Shown: positions 48,206 to 58,849 of the stretch, one piece after another
Layout of the letters: the number at the start of each line of letters is the position of its first letter
How positions within the stretch are numbered: the first letter of the stretch is position 1
Assembly: GCF_023065955.2 (NCBI RefSeq)
Contig: NW_026622808.1
Coordinates: forward strand, 48,682,475-48,746,474
Length of the DNA stretch: 64,000 nucleotides
Reading direction: 5' to 3'
Source: Ursus arctos
Lineage: Eukaryota > Chordata > Mammalia > Carnivora > Ursidae
The notes under the pieces: model-generated
Databases searched by the model: none
What the model saw: only the letters and a program-made list of their open reading frames with translations
Told to the model about the DNA's origin: nothing
Made by a program: the position numbers and the translations under genes

Positions 48206-49749
48206 AATCTCTATGTAATGGTTAACCATGAGTTCTAAGTCAGCAGGAACAGGTCAATACTTAGAGCACCCTTCCTTCCAACAGCATTTTCGTATGTAAT
48301 CCATGATGAAGGGTCTGTAATCAGTAAGTTTAGTAGAGTCTGTGTGATGCCAAATAACGGTGAAGTTTGGGTAATTAATTCAAACATCTGTCCAATAACT
48401 CATTAACAGGAAATAGTCCAAAAGTCAGCATTGGTGCTCTGTGATTCTCAGAATGGATTATATCCTTATTATAACCATATTAAAAGAGCCATTGGTCAAC
48501 TGAAGTCTGATAGTATTTATCTATATTTCCTCAGGTGTTTTTTTTTCTTTCCATTAATTGTGTTCTTACAGTAACCTATGCACTCTTTATCACAGGGCCA
48601 TTGACTACTGATAAACACAGTAGTACCTTAATGTTCACGGGCTTCATCCCAGGGGGCCATTTATGTGTCTCCATATGTGTACTCCATATTTTCTACTATG
48701 AATACAAAATATATCTTTGGGTATTAAAGATTGCCTAAGTATCACAGGGTCTGATATTCTGAGACTTAACAAAACAAACCAAAAAAAAAAAAAAAAAAAA
48801 TGAAGTGCCATGGTTAGTTTCTTGTTTGAAGACACTAGGGAATTCAAGTTAGTGTGAGAGAAGAGCCTATATGGTTAGAGACATGGATTAAAGATATTGT
48901 AAGATGATGATAAATTTGAAATTAGTGTTCCAGAGTCCCTTAAGAACTATACCCAATAGGCGAGAGCTCTCTTCTGAAGAGGTCAAAGCCTCACAGAAGC
49001 CTTGCTCTGTTATTTGATAAAACTGTATTATCTCTTTTTTACTGTCCTCATTAACATACTTCAAAACTGCTGTTAAGTATTTCTTCTCTGGCAAGCAGAG
49101 CATGGAAGTAATTTTCCAATAGTGTAAAGGATTTATTAATTTTAATCTTTTCATGAGTCTCTTTATATTCAATTGTGACATTAATAGGTTGCCAAAACAA
49201 ACTAGAGTTAATTGTATTTAATTAAATTGTTGAAAACAAGTAAGGGTAGTTTATTATTATTGTAAGCAGAAAGCTCTATTGATGTACCTGCTTGTGTGGA
49301 TAAGATCTGGTGTAAAGTTCTTTCTTCTGGGTATTATTCATCCACACAAAGCAGGATAAAAATACTAATTAAAGAGAGTTGTCATTATAATAGAATATTT
49401 GGAGGGGAAGCTTCACATACTATCTAAAATCTTAAACCCAGTGCTCAGTAAATGTACTGGGGTTCCAACCAAGGAAGACAGTCTTTTTACTAGGTTGCCT
49501 GAGGGGCTCCAAGACCATCTTTTCACCTCCCCATCTTTCCTTGGAGGAGTTGTTCGATGGTGGGAAGAGTCTAGGATCTGGCTCAAGGCTTTGGTGAAAA
49601 AAAAGTGCTTCATATGAGACCAGAAGAAATAGGAAGAACTGTACCAACAGTTAGGGATGGAGTTTGGGCAGCAAAGAATTCGAGGCAAAGATAATAGCAT
49701 CATGAAGGCAGACACATAATCTGAGGAAGATCGCAATATCAGGGAAATG
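48206..49749. other. Intronic, no assignable feature
   Basis: AT-rich sequence with an A20 run at about 48781-48800. Short open frames overlap one another on both strands (49399-49736) with no recognisable protein. No exon signals are convincing. Confidence 0.4.
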
Positions 49750-49840
49750 GCACTCCTTTGTCATGGATTAATGCATGCAAATATTTTGAAGACAGCAGGA
49801 GACAGAGTAAAAACTGACTTTGGAAGAAAAAAATATACAA
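49750..49840 (+). repeat. Copy 1 of a local ~100 bp direct repeat
   Basis: 'ggattaatgcatgcaaatat', 'tttgaagacagcaggagaca' and 'ctgactttggaagaaaaaaa' are closely matched, in the same order and orientation, by 51258-51360. I do not recognise the family. Confidence 0.6.
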
Positions 49841-49911
49841 TTTAGCCTTAAAAAATTAACTCCTTAATTGTATCTAATGTATATATACATTCAATATAGA
49901 TTTTTCTTTAG

Positions 49912-50135
49912 TAGTTATGATGTGCCTGGCATCGTGCTAAGAACTCCATAGCATTTCATTAATCCTTACACTTAACCACCGTGAAGCAGCTACTCTTATT
50001 CTCTTTTTTCCACCAATGAGGGAAATGATGTTCAGAGAATTTAAATAACTTGCCCAAAGGGAGCAGGTAGTAAGTGTGAAGCCAGGATTTGAACTGAGGT
50101 AATCTGGTTGGATTCCAGATTCCGAGCTCTTAATG
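49912..50135 (-). repeat. MIR SINE, antisense, near full length
   Basis: 'gtgcctggcatcgtgctaag', 'cattaatccttacacttaac', 'aaataacttgcccaaaggga', 'gccaggatttgaactgaggt' and 'gattccgagctcttaatgac' follow the reverse-complement MIR from end to end. Confidence 0.65.
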
Positions 50136-50234
50136 ACTATACTCCTGAAATTCTTAACTTCGGCCAGTATTGTTTTCATTGTGATGGAGAGCACTGAGAT
50201 GAAAGTAAAGGCCCCTCAGAATTGGCCAGGTGAT

Positions 50235-50560
50235 ACTAGGGTAACCAGTCATCTCCAAATCTCAATGGCTCAAGGCAATCTTATATTTTAGCAAAGTTCA
50301 TGTCTGACTCATGATGCTGTTCCCTGAGGTGGTCTAGAAGCTTGTGCCCCCTGTTATCTTCAATCCAGAATTAAGAGCAACATCTATTTGAAATAGTATT
50401 GTTTCATGGCAGAAAAAAGAGAGAGCTTTGGAGGTAAGATCAGCAAATAAACCCTTCAGCCTGAAAGTGAGACATGTCATTCTGCTTACAGCTCACTGGG
50501 CAGCTCTGGGCATATGGCTCAACCCAACGGTAAGGGGCCACAGAATGGGCACCTATCACG
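50235..50560 (+). repeat. Possible old LTR-like repeat
   Basis: 'aaatctcaatggctcaaggc', 'agttcatgtctgactcatga' and 'agtgagacatgtcattctgc' resemble the family seen at 27890-28300 (ctcagtggcttaaa...cacatgtcacttctgc). Diverged. Confidence 0.35.
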
Positions 50561-51257
50561 AGCCCGGAAGGCCAATAGTGGGAGATATCGGGTGTACAGC
50601 ATGCATGGCAACCAAAAAACGGCTTAGTGGTTAGGTCATGATATTGTCTTTGTTATAGTGCTCTTCCACTCTCAGATACCCAAGTTTAGATATCTTAGCT
50701 CATGTCAGTATTTGGAGAAGGCTTTGAAAAGTTCAGTCTCTCAGTCTAAAAACAAGAGGATGATTCCGTTAATGAGTCCAAAAAAAAAAAAAAATCAAAA
50801 CACAAAGTGACACCAAGCATCCAGTTTTGTTTTGTTTGTTCACACGGAGCGGACTTTTGAATAAGTGGGCGTTACCAGGCCCAGCTCCATAGCTGAGTGA
50901 ACGTGAGGCAAACCTTTGAGACGCTGGGAGTTCCTGACCTTTTCTTCTGCTGAGTCTCTTTCCCCCAGCAAACACCTAAGGTTCTCGCTTGCTCCTTCTC
51001 TCCTTACCCCCCTCCACCCTCTCTCATTTGTATGAAGCTAATCTGTGAACTGATTTTCACTGCTAAGAATGGTCGCCTGTGAATAAAAGGTCACAGCGTT
51101 CACTACTACACTGTCTGGGAGGCTGTTGTTTTTATAGGGCATATTGAGTAAGTAGGTGATATTTTTACAATATCCTTGGTATTTTTTATTCTTATTTTCA
51201 TTTTAGTACTGTATCTGTTTCTAGTTGTCGGGCACAGAAATCAGTTATGGATCAAAT

Positions 51258-51360
51258 GCACCCATTTGTCAAGGATTAATGCATATAAATGCTTTGATGA
51301 CAGCAAAAGACAAAGGCTTGTGAGGGTGGATGCTGACTTTGGAAGAAAAAAATTAATGAA
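51258..51360 (+). repeat. Copy 2 of a local ~100 bp direct repeat
   Basis: 'ggattaatgcatataaatgc', 'tttgatgacagcaaaagaca' and 'ctgactttggaagaaaaaaa' match copy 1 at 49750-49840. A ~10-bp insertion, 'cttgtgaggg', lies in the middle. Confidence 0.6.
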
Positions 51361-52088
51361 GCTAGGAAAAAGTGATAGCAGGGAACATTGCAGTTTTAGG
51401 TGCTAAATGACTTATTTTCAAACCCTAGGAGTACAGTAATATTATTCCTCTCCCCCTTCTTTTAATAAAGCATTATAATAATCCATAGTGACCTCTGCTG
51501 AAGAAACATTTTAGGGTGAGTTAGGTTTCCTGAGAGCTGTTTTTTAAGGTGCAGGGTTTCTCCTTATTAGCTAAAAAATAAAAAAAGGCTGTGCTGATGG
51601 GAAGAAAGAGCTGTAATTCACTATTGTGAATCTAGAGAAAGAAAAGAAAGAACTAGGAAGACTAGCTTGGTCCATCAACACTTTATCTGTCACTAATGTC
51701 ATTAACATGGATGGTTCAGGAAGACAACGCTCACATAGCAGGGTTAGTTTTGTGAAATGTGGTTTCAGTGTCTGACCTCCCACCTCTTGGAAGTGGGATA
51801 AGGCTAAGTCAATTATTTTGTCAAGATTTTAAAGGACTTTCTAGATTATCTCCTTGCCACACCTGCACACACACACACACACTCCCTCATACATCGTTAA
51901 GATATACTTAAGTAACTTAAGAGTTGGAAATTACTTTAGCAAACATCCAGACCAAGCTGTCATGAGACACTTTATTTGCCTCAAAATACCCCCTGCCAAG
52001 TGGTTGTTGATTCACTGGTTGAATCTTACCACCATACTGATTTAGGGCATGCTGAATTTGGACTTGTTCTCTGGCCTAGGTAAAATAC

Positions 52089-52288
52089 TTTTTTTTTTTT
52101 TTAAGATTTTATTTATTAATTTGACAGAGAGAAACAGCCAGCAAGAGAGGGAACACAGGCAGGGGGAGTGGGAGAGAAAGAAGCAGGCTCCCAGCGGAGG
52201 AGCCTGATGTGGGGCTCGATCCCAGACCGCTGGGATCATGCCCTGAGCCGAAGGCAGACGCTTAACGACTGCGCCACCCAGGTGCCCC
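52089..52288 (-). mobile_element. Can-SINE, antisense
   Basis: A T-run, 'aagattttatttattaattt', 'gcaggctcccagcggaggag', 'gtggggctcgatcccagacc' and 'tgcgccacccaggtgcccc'. Likely target duplication aaatactttt / aaattctttt with one mismatch. Confidence 0.94.
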
Positions 52289-52309
52289 AAATTCTTTTAA
52301 TTATAAAAC

Positions 52310-53835
52310 TGATCTACCCCTGTCCCAAAACCTCTTCCTTTCATAGTTTCCTTGATCTCAGTTCATAGCAATTCCTTCCTTCTGTTCTTCACATCAAAAG
52401 TTTTGGACTCTCTCTCAACTCCCTTTCTCCAGATTTCACACTTAATCTATCAGCAAAACGATTTCTCCTAACTTCAAAATATATCTAGACTCCAACCACT
52501 TCTCACCACCTCCACTGCTGTTCCTGGGCCAAGCCACTATTCCCCTGAGGTGGATTATTACAGAAACCTATCATGGTGTTACTCAATCCAAGTTTCAGCT
52601 TCCTGTCACTAGAAAGATCATCAATCAAGAGAGGAGTTTGACTGGAAAGGAGTTTGAGCTTTATTCGGGACGCTGGCAACCTGGGGAGAAGGAGGACTCT
52701 TGTCCAAAAGCCAACTCCGAGGTTTCTGCCTGGCCCAGTGGTTTTTAAAGGGGTTTAGGGCAGTTAATCAGCAAAGGGAGTGCGGTGGCCTGCAGCATTT
52801 CTTGATCAACATGCCAGCTACAGACGTTATTTCGGTGCCCCGGGCTTATGTGAGGGGGTCCGGCTCTTGTTTCCCCGATGTGTAGGAGGACTGTTCTTCC
52901 CACAAAGGAGGGCAAGGTCAACAGATACACAAAGGGAGGTCAGGAAAATCATTTGTATGATCTAAAAGAAAGAAAAACATTTTGCTGAAAAAAATTGCTG
53001 GGCTGATCAGAAAGCCAAGGCCGCTTCCAACGGACAGGCTGGCCTCTGTGGCCTGGGAAAGTTCTGATCCTTCATTCCTCAAGGCCAGTGGTCTACAAAT
53101 CTCAAAGAAAGTAAATTATTTCTGTTACATATCAAGGGCCTTAGGTCAGCAAGTAAGGAGCATGTTAGCTTGGAGTACTTAACCCTTAAGATAGGCTGGT
53201 CTGCTTTTACTTGTGCCCCCCTACAGAATATTCTCAATGGTAAGGTTAATAAGTCAGTCAGATTTTGTCACTCATCTGTCCAAAACTCTCAGTGGTTTCA
53301 TATTTCTGTCAGGGAAAGTCCATGGCCCTGCACAATGTGCCCCCATGCTTTCTCCATTATTTTGGGGACAACTAGTACTGTTTTCTTTGCTACCTCTCCT
53401 GCATCCACACTGGACTCCCTGCTGCCCCTTCGAAGATACACACATCTATGTTCCTTGGCTCTTGTCTGCCTGCAGTGTGCTTCCCCAGATATCTGCAAGG
53501 TCCACATTCTCGGCCCCTTCAACTGTCTGCTCAAATATTGCCTGCTCTGTGACCTCTCAGCTGACCACTTTATTTATTTTAATTTCACTCTCCTCTCAGG
53601 TCTTAAGATCCCCCAACCATGTTCTACTTTCTCCAAATTCATTTGTTGACTTTTAACATACTATATCATTTGCTTATTTATTAAGTACAATGTTTGTCTT
53701 TCCCCATTAGAATGTAGGTTCCATAAGGGCAGAAATTTTCATCAGGTCTGTTCCCTAATGCATCAAAAGGCACAAGAAGTCTCTTAAGAAATACTTGTTG
53801 ACTGACTGACTGAATGAATGAATGAATGAATGAAT
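52310..53835 (+). mobile_element. L2 element split by a retroviral LTR
   Basis: The left part (52310-52576) has 'ctgaggtggattattacaga'. The right part (about 53176-53835) has 'ctgcttttacttgtgccccc', 'ctacagaatattctcaatgg', 'gttccttggctcttgtctgc', 'tgtctgctcaaatattgcct', 'agaatgtaggttccataagg' and a (TGAA)n end. Joined in order these read as one LINE-2 3' region. The 159- and 147-codon open frames at 53170-53656 are artefacts of the antisense-stop-poor L2 sequence. Confidence 0.65.
52577..53175 (-). mobile_element. Probable ERV1-type solo LTR, antisense
   Basis: 'gagctttattcgggacgctg', 'gcaacctggggagaaggagg', 'aaaagccaactccgaggttt' and 'aggtcaacagatacacaaag' resemble a carnivore class I LTR read backwards (tttattcgggacg near the polyadenylation site; AATAAA is its complement TTTATT). 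GC content is higher than in the flanks. It interrupts an L2. No retroviral coding region is present. Exact ends not determined. Confidence 0.5.
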
Positions 53836-54089
53836 AAAAGAAATTTTAGGGCCTCATGAGTTAGAGACCATTTCCTCTGTTCCCCATCAAATGGTATATA
53901 ATAAATATTCATTTTTTGCCCCCACAGCCTTCAGGTCTCCATCGAAAATGAAATTCTTTTCTAGCTTCAGTGGTCTGGTCCCCTGAACTGGCATGACTCT
54001 GTTGGCCATGGCGGTGAGCATGGGGGTTGGTCTGAAGCTCATAGCCTGTGGCCAAACCTTGTGACAAAAACCTGAGATAGTAGGAACTT

Positions 54090-54225
54090 ATCCTCATTTT
54101 TCAGATCAGGAAAAAGAAGTGCAGAGAGATTATGGAAATTGCCCAGTGTCATTTGGCAAATGACAGAGCTGGATTCAAACCCAGACAATCTGAATCCACA
54201 GTCTGGGCTCCTAACCACTGTCCTA
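54090..54225 (-). repeat. MIR copy, antisense
   Basis: 'tatcctcatttttcagatca', 'gagctggattcaaacccaga' and 'gtctgggctcctaaccactg' follow the reverse-complement MIR. Confidence 0.6.
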
Positions 54226-54995
54226 TACTCTCACATGTGTGTACCTTGTTTCTGGAAAGAGGTATACAGTTAACTTGTGATGTCACTTAAGGAAAATTAA
54301 TAACATTCTCAGACCCCATGGAAGGCACTTTCCTGAATTTCCTCTAAGACATAGAAAGTTTGTTGTCTTTTGTGTTAGTCTGTTTCAATACTGGGTAAGC
54401 TAAAATTATTAGCTAGATTTCTGCCCCTGATACTTAGTAGAATCTGGAGGAAATTGGGCTTAGGGAAGAATATCTGGATTGTTTTAAATTCTATGGTGGG
54501 AACAGAGCAAGCTCACTGTGTCTTCCATAGGAGAGCCTTTCAGATGTTTCTCCTTGGTTATTCTTTTTCCACGCTAATTGATTGTCATATGAAATGGGGC
54601 AGCTGTGGGCTGAGATAGGACTATCAGTTGTGGAACCCCAGTTTTTATTTAAACAGCCCAAGGTCACAATAGCTCTTTCAGCAGCCCTGCCTCCCTGCCA
54701 GCTCAGATTGAATTTATCATCAGGAAGAACCCCCAGGTCTCTTTCACACATGCCACAGTGAAGACACATCTTCTTCAAGTCTCTGTTTTCACAGCTGGCT
54801 ATTTGGACTCAAGTGTGGCCTTTAAATTTGTCCCTGTTACTTTCCATCTTGTTAGATTTCAACCTTCATTTCGTGTTATTGGAAACTTGAAACATTCCAG
54901 TTCTCTCATCTAGTACATTAACTGGACTTACCAGCTTAATGTTTTTGAATGAATAGAGAAATCTACAAGTTAAATATTAAAAAAAATTAATTTCT

Positions 54996-55094
54996 CACTG
55001 GTTGTTATATGCAACTGATGAATCATTGGACACTGCATCTAAAACGAATGATGTACTATATGTTGGCCAGTTGAATTTAAATTAAAAATACAGA
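54996..55094 (+). mobile_element. L1 3' tail, very short copy
   Basis: 'actggttgttatatgcaact', 'gatgaatcattggacactgc', 'atctaaaacgaatgatgtac' and 'tatatgttggccagttgaat' are the last ~100 bp of the carnivore L1 3' UTR. It is flanked by aaaaaattaatttct on both sides (54981-54995 and 55095-55109). Confidence 0.88.
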
Positions 55095-55109
55095 AAAAAA
55101 TTAATTTCT

Positions 55110-55145
55110 GTCCATCAACAGATGAAAGGATAAAGAAGATGTGAG

Positions 55146-55180
<35 letters not shown>

Positions 55181-55650
55181 CACAATCAATATGGAATACT
55201 ACTCAGCCATCAAAAAATGAAATCTTGCCATGTGCAATGATGCAGATGGAACTAGAGGGTATTATGCTAAGCGAAATAAGTCAATCAGAGAAAGACAATT
55301 ACAATATATTCTCACTGATATGTGGAATTTAAGAAACAAAACAGGATTATCGGGGAAGAGAGAAAAAAATAAAACAAGATGAAATCAGAGAGGGAGATAA
55401 ACCATAAGAGATTCTTAATCATAGGAAACAAACTGAGGGTTGCTGGAAGGGAGGGGGCTAGGGGAATGGGGTAACTGGGTGATGGACATTGTGGGGGAGC
55501 ATGATGTAATGAGCACTGGGTGTTACGTGAGACCTCTACCTCTGAAGCTAGTAATACGTTATACGTTAATTAATTGAATTTAAATTCAAAAAATAACATT
55601 AATAATCAATTACATAATCAACCAGTATATTGCAAATAAACTTAAATTTT
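55110..55650 (+). mobile_element. L1 3' region, 5'-truncated
   Basis: 'gtccatcaacagatgaaagg', 'actactcagccatcaaaaaa', 'gcgaaataagtcaatcagag', 'aacaaactgagggttgctgg' and 'gagcactgggtgttacgtga' are the end of ORF2 and the 3' UTR in sense orientation. It is flanked by aaaaaattaatttct (55095-55109 and 55651-55665), the same sequence that flanks the copy at 54996. Confidence 0.9.
55147..55178. repeat. (CA)n microsatellite within L1
   Basis: About 16 pure CA units inside the L1 copy, at the usual position of the short CA stretch of L1. Confidence 0.97.
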
Positions 55651-55964
55651 AAAAAATTAATTTCTAAACATAAATCAAGCACTACCACATTCCAGGAATG
55701 GAGATAGTATGCCACTAAGCCTTCATTTTGTGAATTTAAGATGGTTTTCAAGCTGCTTCTTCCACATGTGACCTACAAGATGGAAATTTAAAAATATTAT
55801 TTAGAGTCTCTGATTGTTTTAGAGTAGTGGAGTGTAATAGAAACATAATGAGAACCACGTATATAATTTAAAATGTTCTAGTAGCCACATTTTAAAACAT
55901 TAAAAAAAAACAGGTAAAACTAATTTTAATAATACTTTCAACTCAGCATATCCAAAATCTTATT

Positions 55965-56427
55965 TCGTTGGTTTCCCGTGGTTGTGGTAACAAGTTACCA
56001 CAAACTGGGTGGCTTAAAACAAAAGAAATGTATTCTCACACAGTGCTGGAGACCAGATGTTCAAAATCCAGGTGTAGACAGAGCCACACCCTGGGAGCTC
56101 TTGGGGGAGAATTCCTCCTTTGCCTCCTCTAGCTTCTCCTGGTTATCGGTGTTCCTTGACTAGTGGCCACATCACTGCCATCTTTGTTTCCTTACATTGC
56201 CCCTTCTTTGGTCTGTCAGACCTCTCGGCCTCACTTTTTACAGGGCACATGTCATTGGATTAGGGCCTATCAGGATCATCCAGGATAAGTGCTCCTCTTG
56301 AGATCCTTTTTTTCTTTCCTCTCAAGAGTCTTAATCACATTTGTTTTGCCAATAAGGTACTATTCCCAGATTCTGGGGATGAGGACAAAGGCATATCTTT
56401 TGGGGGACCACCATCCAGCCCACTACA
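55965..56427 (+). mobile_element. MLT1-type solo LTR
   Basis: 'gtttcccgtggttgtggtaa', 'accacaaactgggtggctta', 'catgtcattggattagggcc', 'caataaggtactattcccag' and a terminal 'cagcccactaca'. A complete LTR without an internal part. It interrupts the older DNA element. Confidence 0.7.
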
Positions 56428-56662
56428 GTGATCATGCCCATATGTAATCAATATAAGGACTTGTTAATGAGATCATTCTTTTTTTCTGTACTAAATTTCT
56501 GAAATCTGGTGTGTGTTTTATACTCACAGCACATCTCAATCCAGGCACTAAATTTTCAGTGGACATAATTGATCTCTATTTAGATTTTATAAAATTTAGA
56601 GTTGAAAAAGTTGATTCACATACTTGAGTTCTCCCAAGCGTATTTAAAAGTTTTCTGGTAAA

Positions 56663-56840
56663 GGGCACCTGGGTGGCTCAGTCAGTTAAGCATCTGACTC
56701 TTGGTTTCAGCTCAGGTCATGATCTCATGGGTGGTGAAATCAAGTCCCAGAGTTGAGATCTGTGTTCGGCAGGGAGTTTGCCTGTAAATTCTTTCCCTCT
56801 GCCCTTCCCCCCTCTCTCAAATAAATAAAGCTTTTTTAAG
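56663..56840 (+). mobile_element. Can-SINE
   Basis: 'gggcacctgggtggctcagt', 'agctcaggtcatgatctcat', 'aaataaataaagc' tail. Flanked by aaaagttttc (56646-56655 and 56841-56850) with a few extra bases on the left. Confidence 0.93.
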
Positions 56841-57079
56841 AAAAGTTTTCCAGGGAGAAATCAAATATTAGTTTTAAAATTTAAATTAATTAAATTAAAA
56901 GTTTATTTCCTTGGTCTCACTAGTTACATCTCAAGCTCAGTAGCCAAATGTAGCTAGTGGTTACTCTGCTGTACAATTCAGGGCTGAAGTTTACTTTAAT
57001 TATTAAAATTTGCTGATAATATATAATAGCTTATGTAATGTAATGCTGACTTAGCCTTAACTGGCATGAAGTGTTGTCA

Positions 57080-57185
57080 TTTACAGTGCAAGTATTTGTG
57101 AGCACCTACAGTGTGTCAGGACCTGGGAACATGGTAATAAACAAGACAGGACCCCCTGCCCCCTCACCCCCCCATGGAAGTTCCT
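57080..57185 (-). repeat. L2 fragment, antisense
   Basis: 'tgagcacctacagtgtgtca', 'ggacctgggaacatggtaat' and 'aaacaagacaggaccccctg' follow the reverse complement of the L2 3' end. Confidence 0.5.
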
Positions 57186-58199
57186 GTAGAACTCACATTG
57201 GTTTTCTTGCCTTGCCTATGCCCCAATTGTCAGATGTTTGTATGGGATGGTAGATAAGGAAACCAATGGGAAAATACATCTGAAGACATTTGGCCAAGAA
57301 GTCAGTTTACTTGAAAGTTTAGCACTCAGAACCTCAGCAGAACCATCAGGCATGATCTGAATACCCTTCTAAGTTCCTCCAGTTAACTTCTTTTCAGGGT
57401 GTTAACTAGGTGTTTTGTAAGATGAAGAAATAAGAGAATATATTCAAAATGTCAAGACAGTGACTATAACTGGAAATAAAATGGATAGCATTATTAATAA
57501 TGGCAAACAGTAATGTCACATCAGTAAAACAAGTTATAAAGATAAAACAAGTTCATGCCTTTTTTTTTTTTGACCAACACACAACTTAATGGAGTTTTAA
57601 GCCATATATCTTTTATATAGTGCATTTTGCCTGAGAGGTTTCCCAAATAAGATGCTGATTGTTTGCTCTTAATAGCAATCCTAGGCTGAAATGTACCCTT
57701 CTTGGGACGGGAAAGGATGTCCCCTTTTTAGTGGTTTTAAAAAGACCACAAGTCAGCTCATATATTACATTATAGCAGCTTAGATTCAATACCAGAAAGA
57801 ACTGCACCAACAAAAAATACTGTGGCTGTTGAGATGGTCAAGTTACTAAAACACGTTGCTGATATTTGGCCAGCAAGTGTCAGTTCTAATCTTTGAAACT
57901 GTTTCCTCAGTCACTTCAGAAGTTCCCAACCAGAATCAAGTCCCAACAAATTTTTAAGAAAAAAAAAAAATTAAGAAAAACAATTTTAAGAAGAAAAACA
58001 TCCTTATTTAGGAGTAGAAACTAGCTTGTCTCCATTAGGAATATTTTAATACAATCATTCTTTGGAAAAAGATTAATATTCAGTATGGACTGGGGTCTGG
58101 AATTATCCATATTGAGAAATTGATGTTGAGGTCATTTTCCTACGATGTCTGGTGTGACGAGTGTCTTGTCCTATCTGGAAGGCTTTCATCCTCCCAACA

Positions 58200-58400
58200 T
58201 TTGTGTGGTGCTGAGCTAGAGTTTTAGGAGCCAACAAAGAAGATGAATACAAGTAGACCTCACCAAAGGTCTTATGATGTAGTGGGCAATGCCTAAAGAA
58301 TGAACAATAACACCAGGCAAGGAGAAGTAGGTGCTGAATAAAGGAACGAGGAAGAGAAGAGTCATCATACTACCTGGTTTTGGGAGGGGAGCTCTTTGGT
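58200..58400 (-). repeat. Possible L2 fragment, antisense
   Basis: 'ttaggagccaacaaagaaga', 'gtcttatgatgtagtgggca' and 'aagtaggtgctgaataaagg' loosely follow the antisense L2 part downstream of the 'gtgccaggcactg' region. Confidence 0.3.
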
Positions 58401-58587
58401 GGAGTAGATGGCAGGGGAGTGAGCCCGGAAGAAAGGTAAGAAGAATAATTCCATGTGTCAAGTTGTTCTTATTTGGATAGGCTTGCCATAAATCTGAATG
58501 CCTTGCACAGGGTGGCCAATAATTTAAAAGAGTTGTGAATAAATGAAACAGGTGATTTGAAAAGTTTTATTTAAAAAGACACTTTAG

Positions 58588-58790
58588 GGGATGCCGGGGG
58601 CGAGGGCTCAGTCGGTTAAGTGTCTGACCCTTGGTTTCAGCTCAGGTGGGTCATGAGATCGAGTTCCACATCAGGCCCCATGTGGCGTCTGCTTGAGATT
58701 CTCTCTCCCTCTCCCTCTGCCCCTCCCACTTGTGCCCTCTCTTTCTCTCTTTCTCAAATAAATAAAGGAATCTTAAAAAAAAAAAAAAAA
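58588..58790 (+). mobile_element. Can-SINE
   Basis: 'gctcagtcggttaagtgtct', 'cttggtttcagctcaggtgg', CT-rich tract, 'caaataaataaaggaatctt' and an A17 tail. Flanked by aaaaagacactttagg / aaaaagacatattagg. The head carries an odd G-rich variant, 'gatgccgggggcgag'. Confidence 0.93.
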
Positions 58791-58849
58791 AGACATATTA
58801 GGCTTCATTGTGTAAACGTCCATCCCAAATAATGCCGAGCTAAACTATT

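Larger units (their letters stand above)
55820..56985 (+). mobile_element. Old DNA transposon split by an LTR and a SINE
   Basis: 'gtgtaatagaaacataatga', 'gttctagtagccacatttta' and 'ctcagcatatccaaaatctt' are followed, after the LTR, by 'catatgtaatcaatataagg', 'ctgaaatctggtgtgtgttt' and 'actcacagcacatctcaatc', and after the SINE by 'tagctagtggttactctgct'. These read as one mammalian repeat whose other end is the complement of its start. Family name uncertain. Confidence 0.55.

Noticed and set aside
53170..53656. Open frames of 159 and 147 codons
   Set aside because: They lie within the sense strand of an L2 3' region, which is naturally poor in stops in these frames.
54640..54890. Segment with 'ccaggtctctttcacacatg' and 'tccatcttgttagatttcaa', resembling an ancient mammalian repeat
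   Set aside because: I recall similar text in an old repeat but could not name the family or define ends, so it is not listed as a feature. A 95-codon antisense frame there has no known relative.
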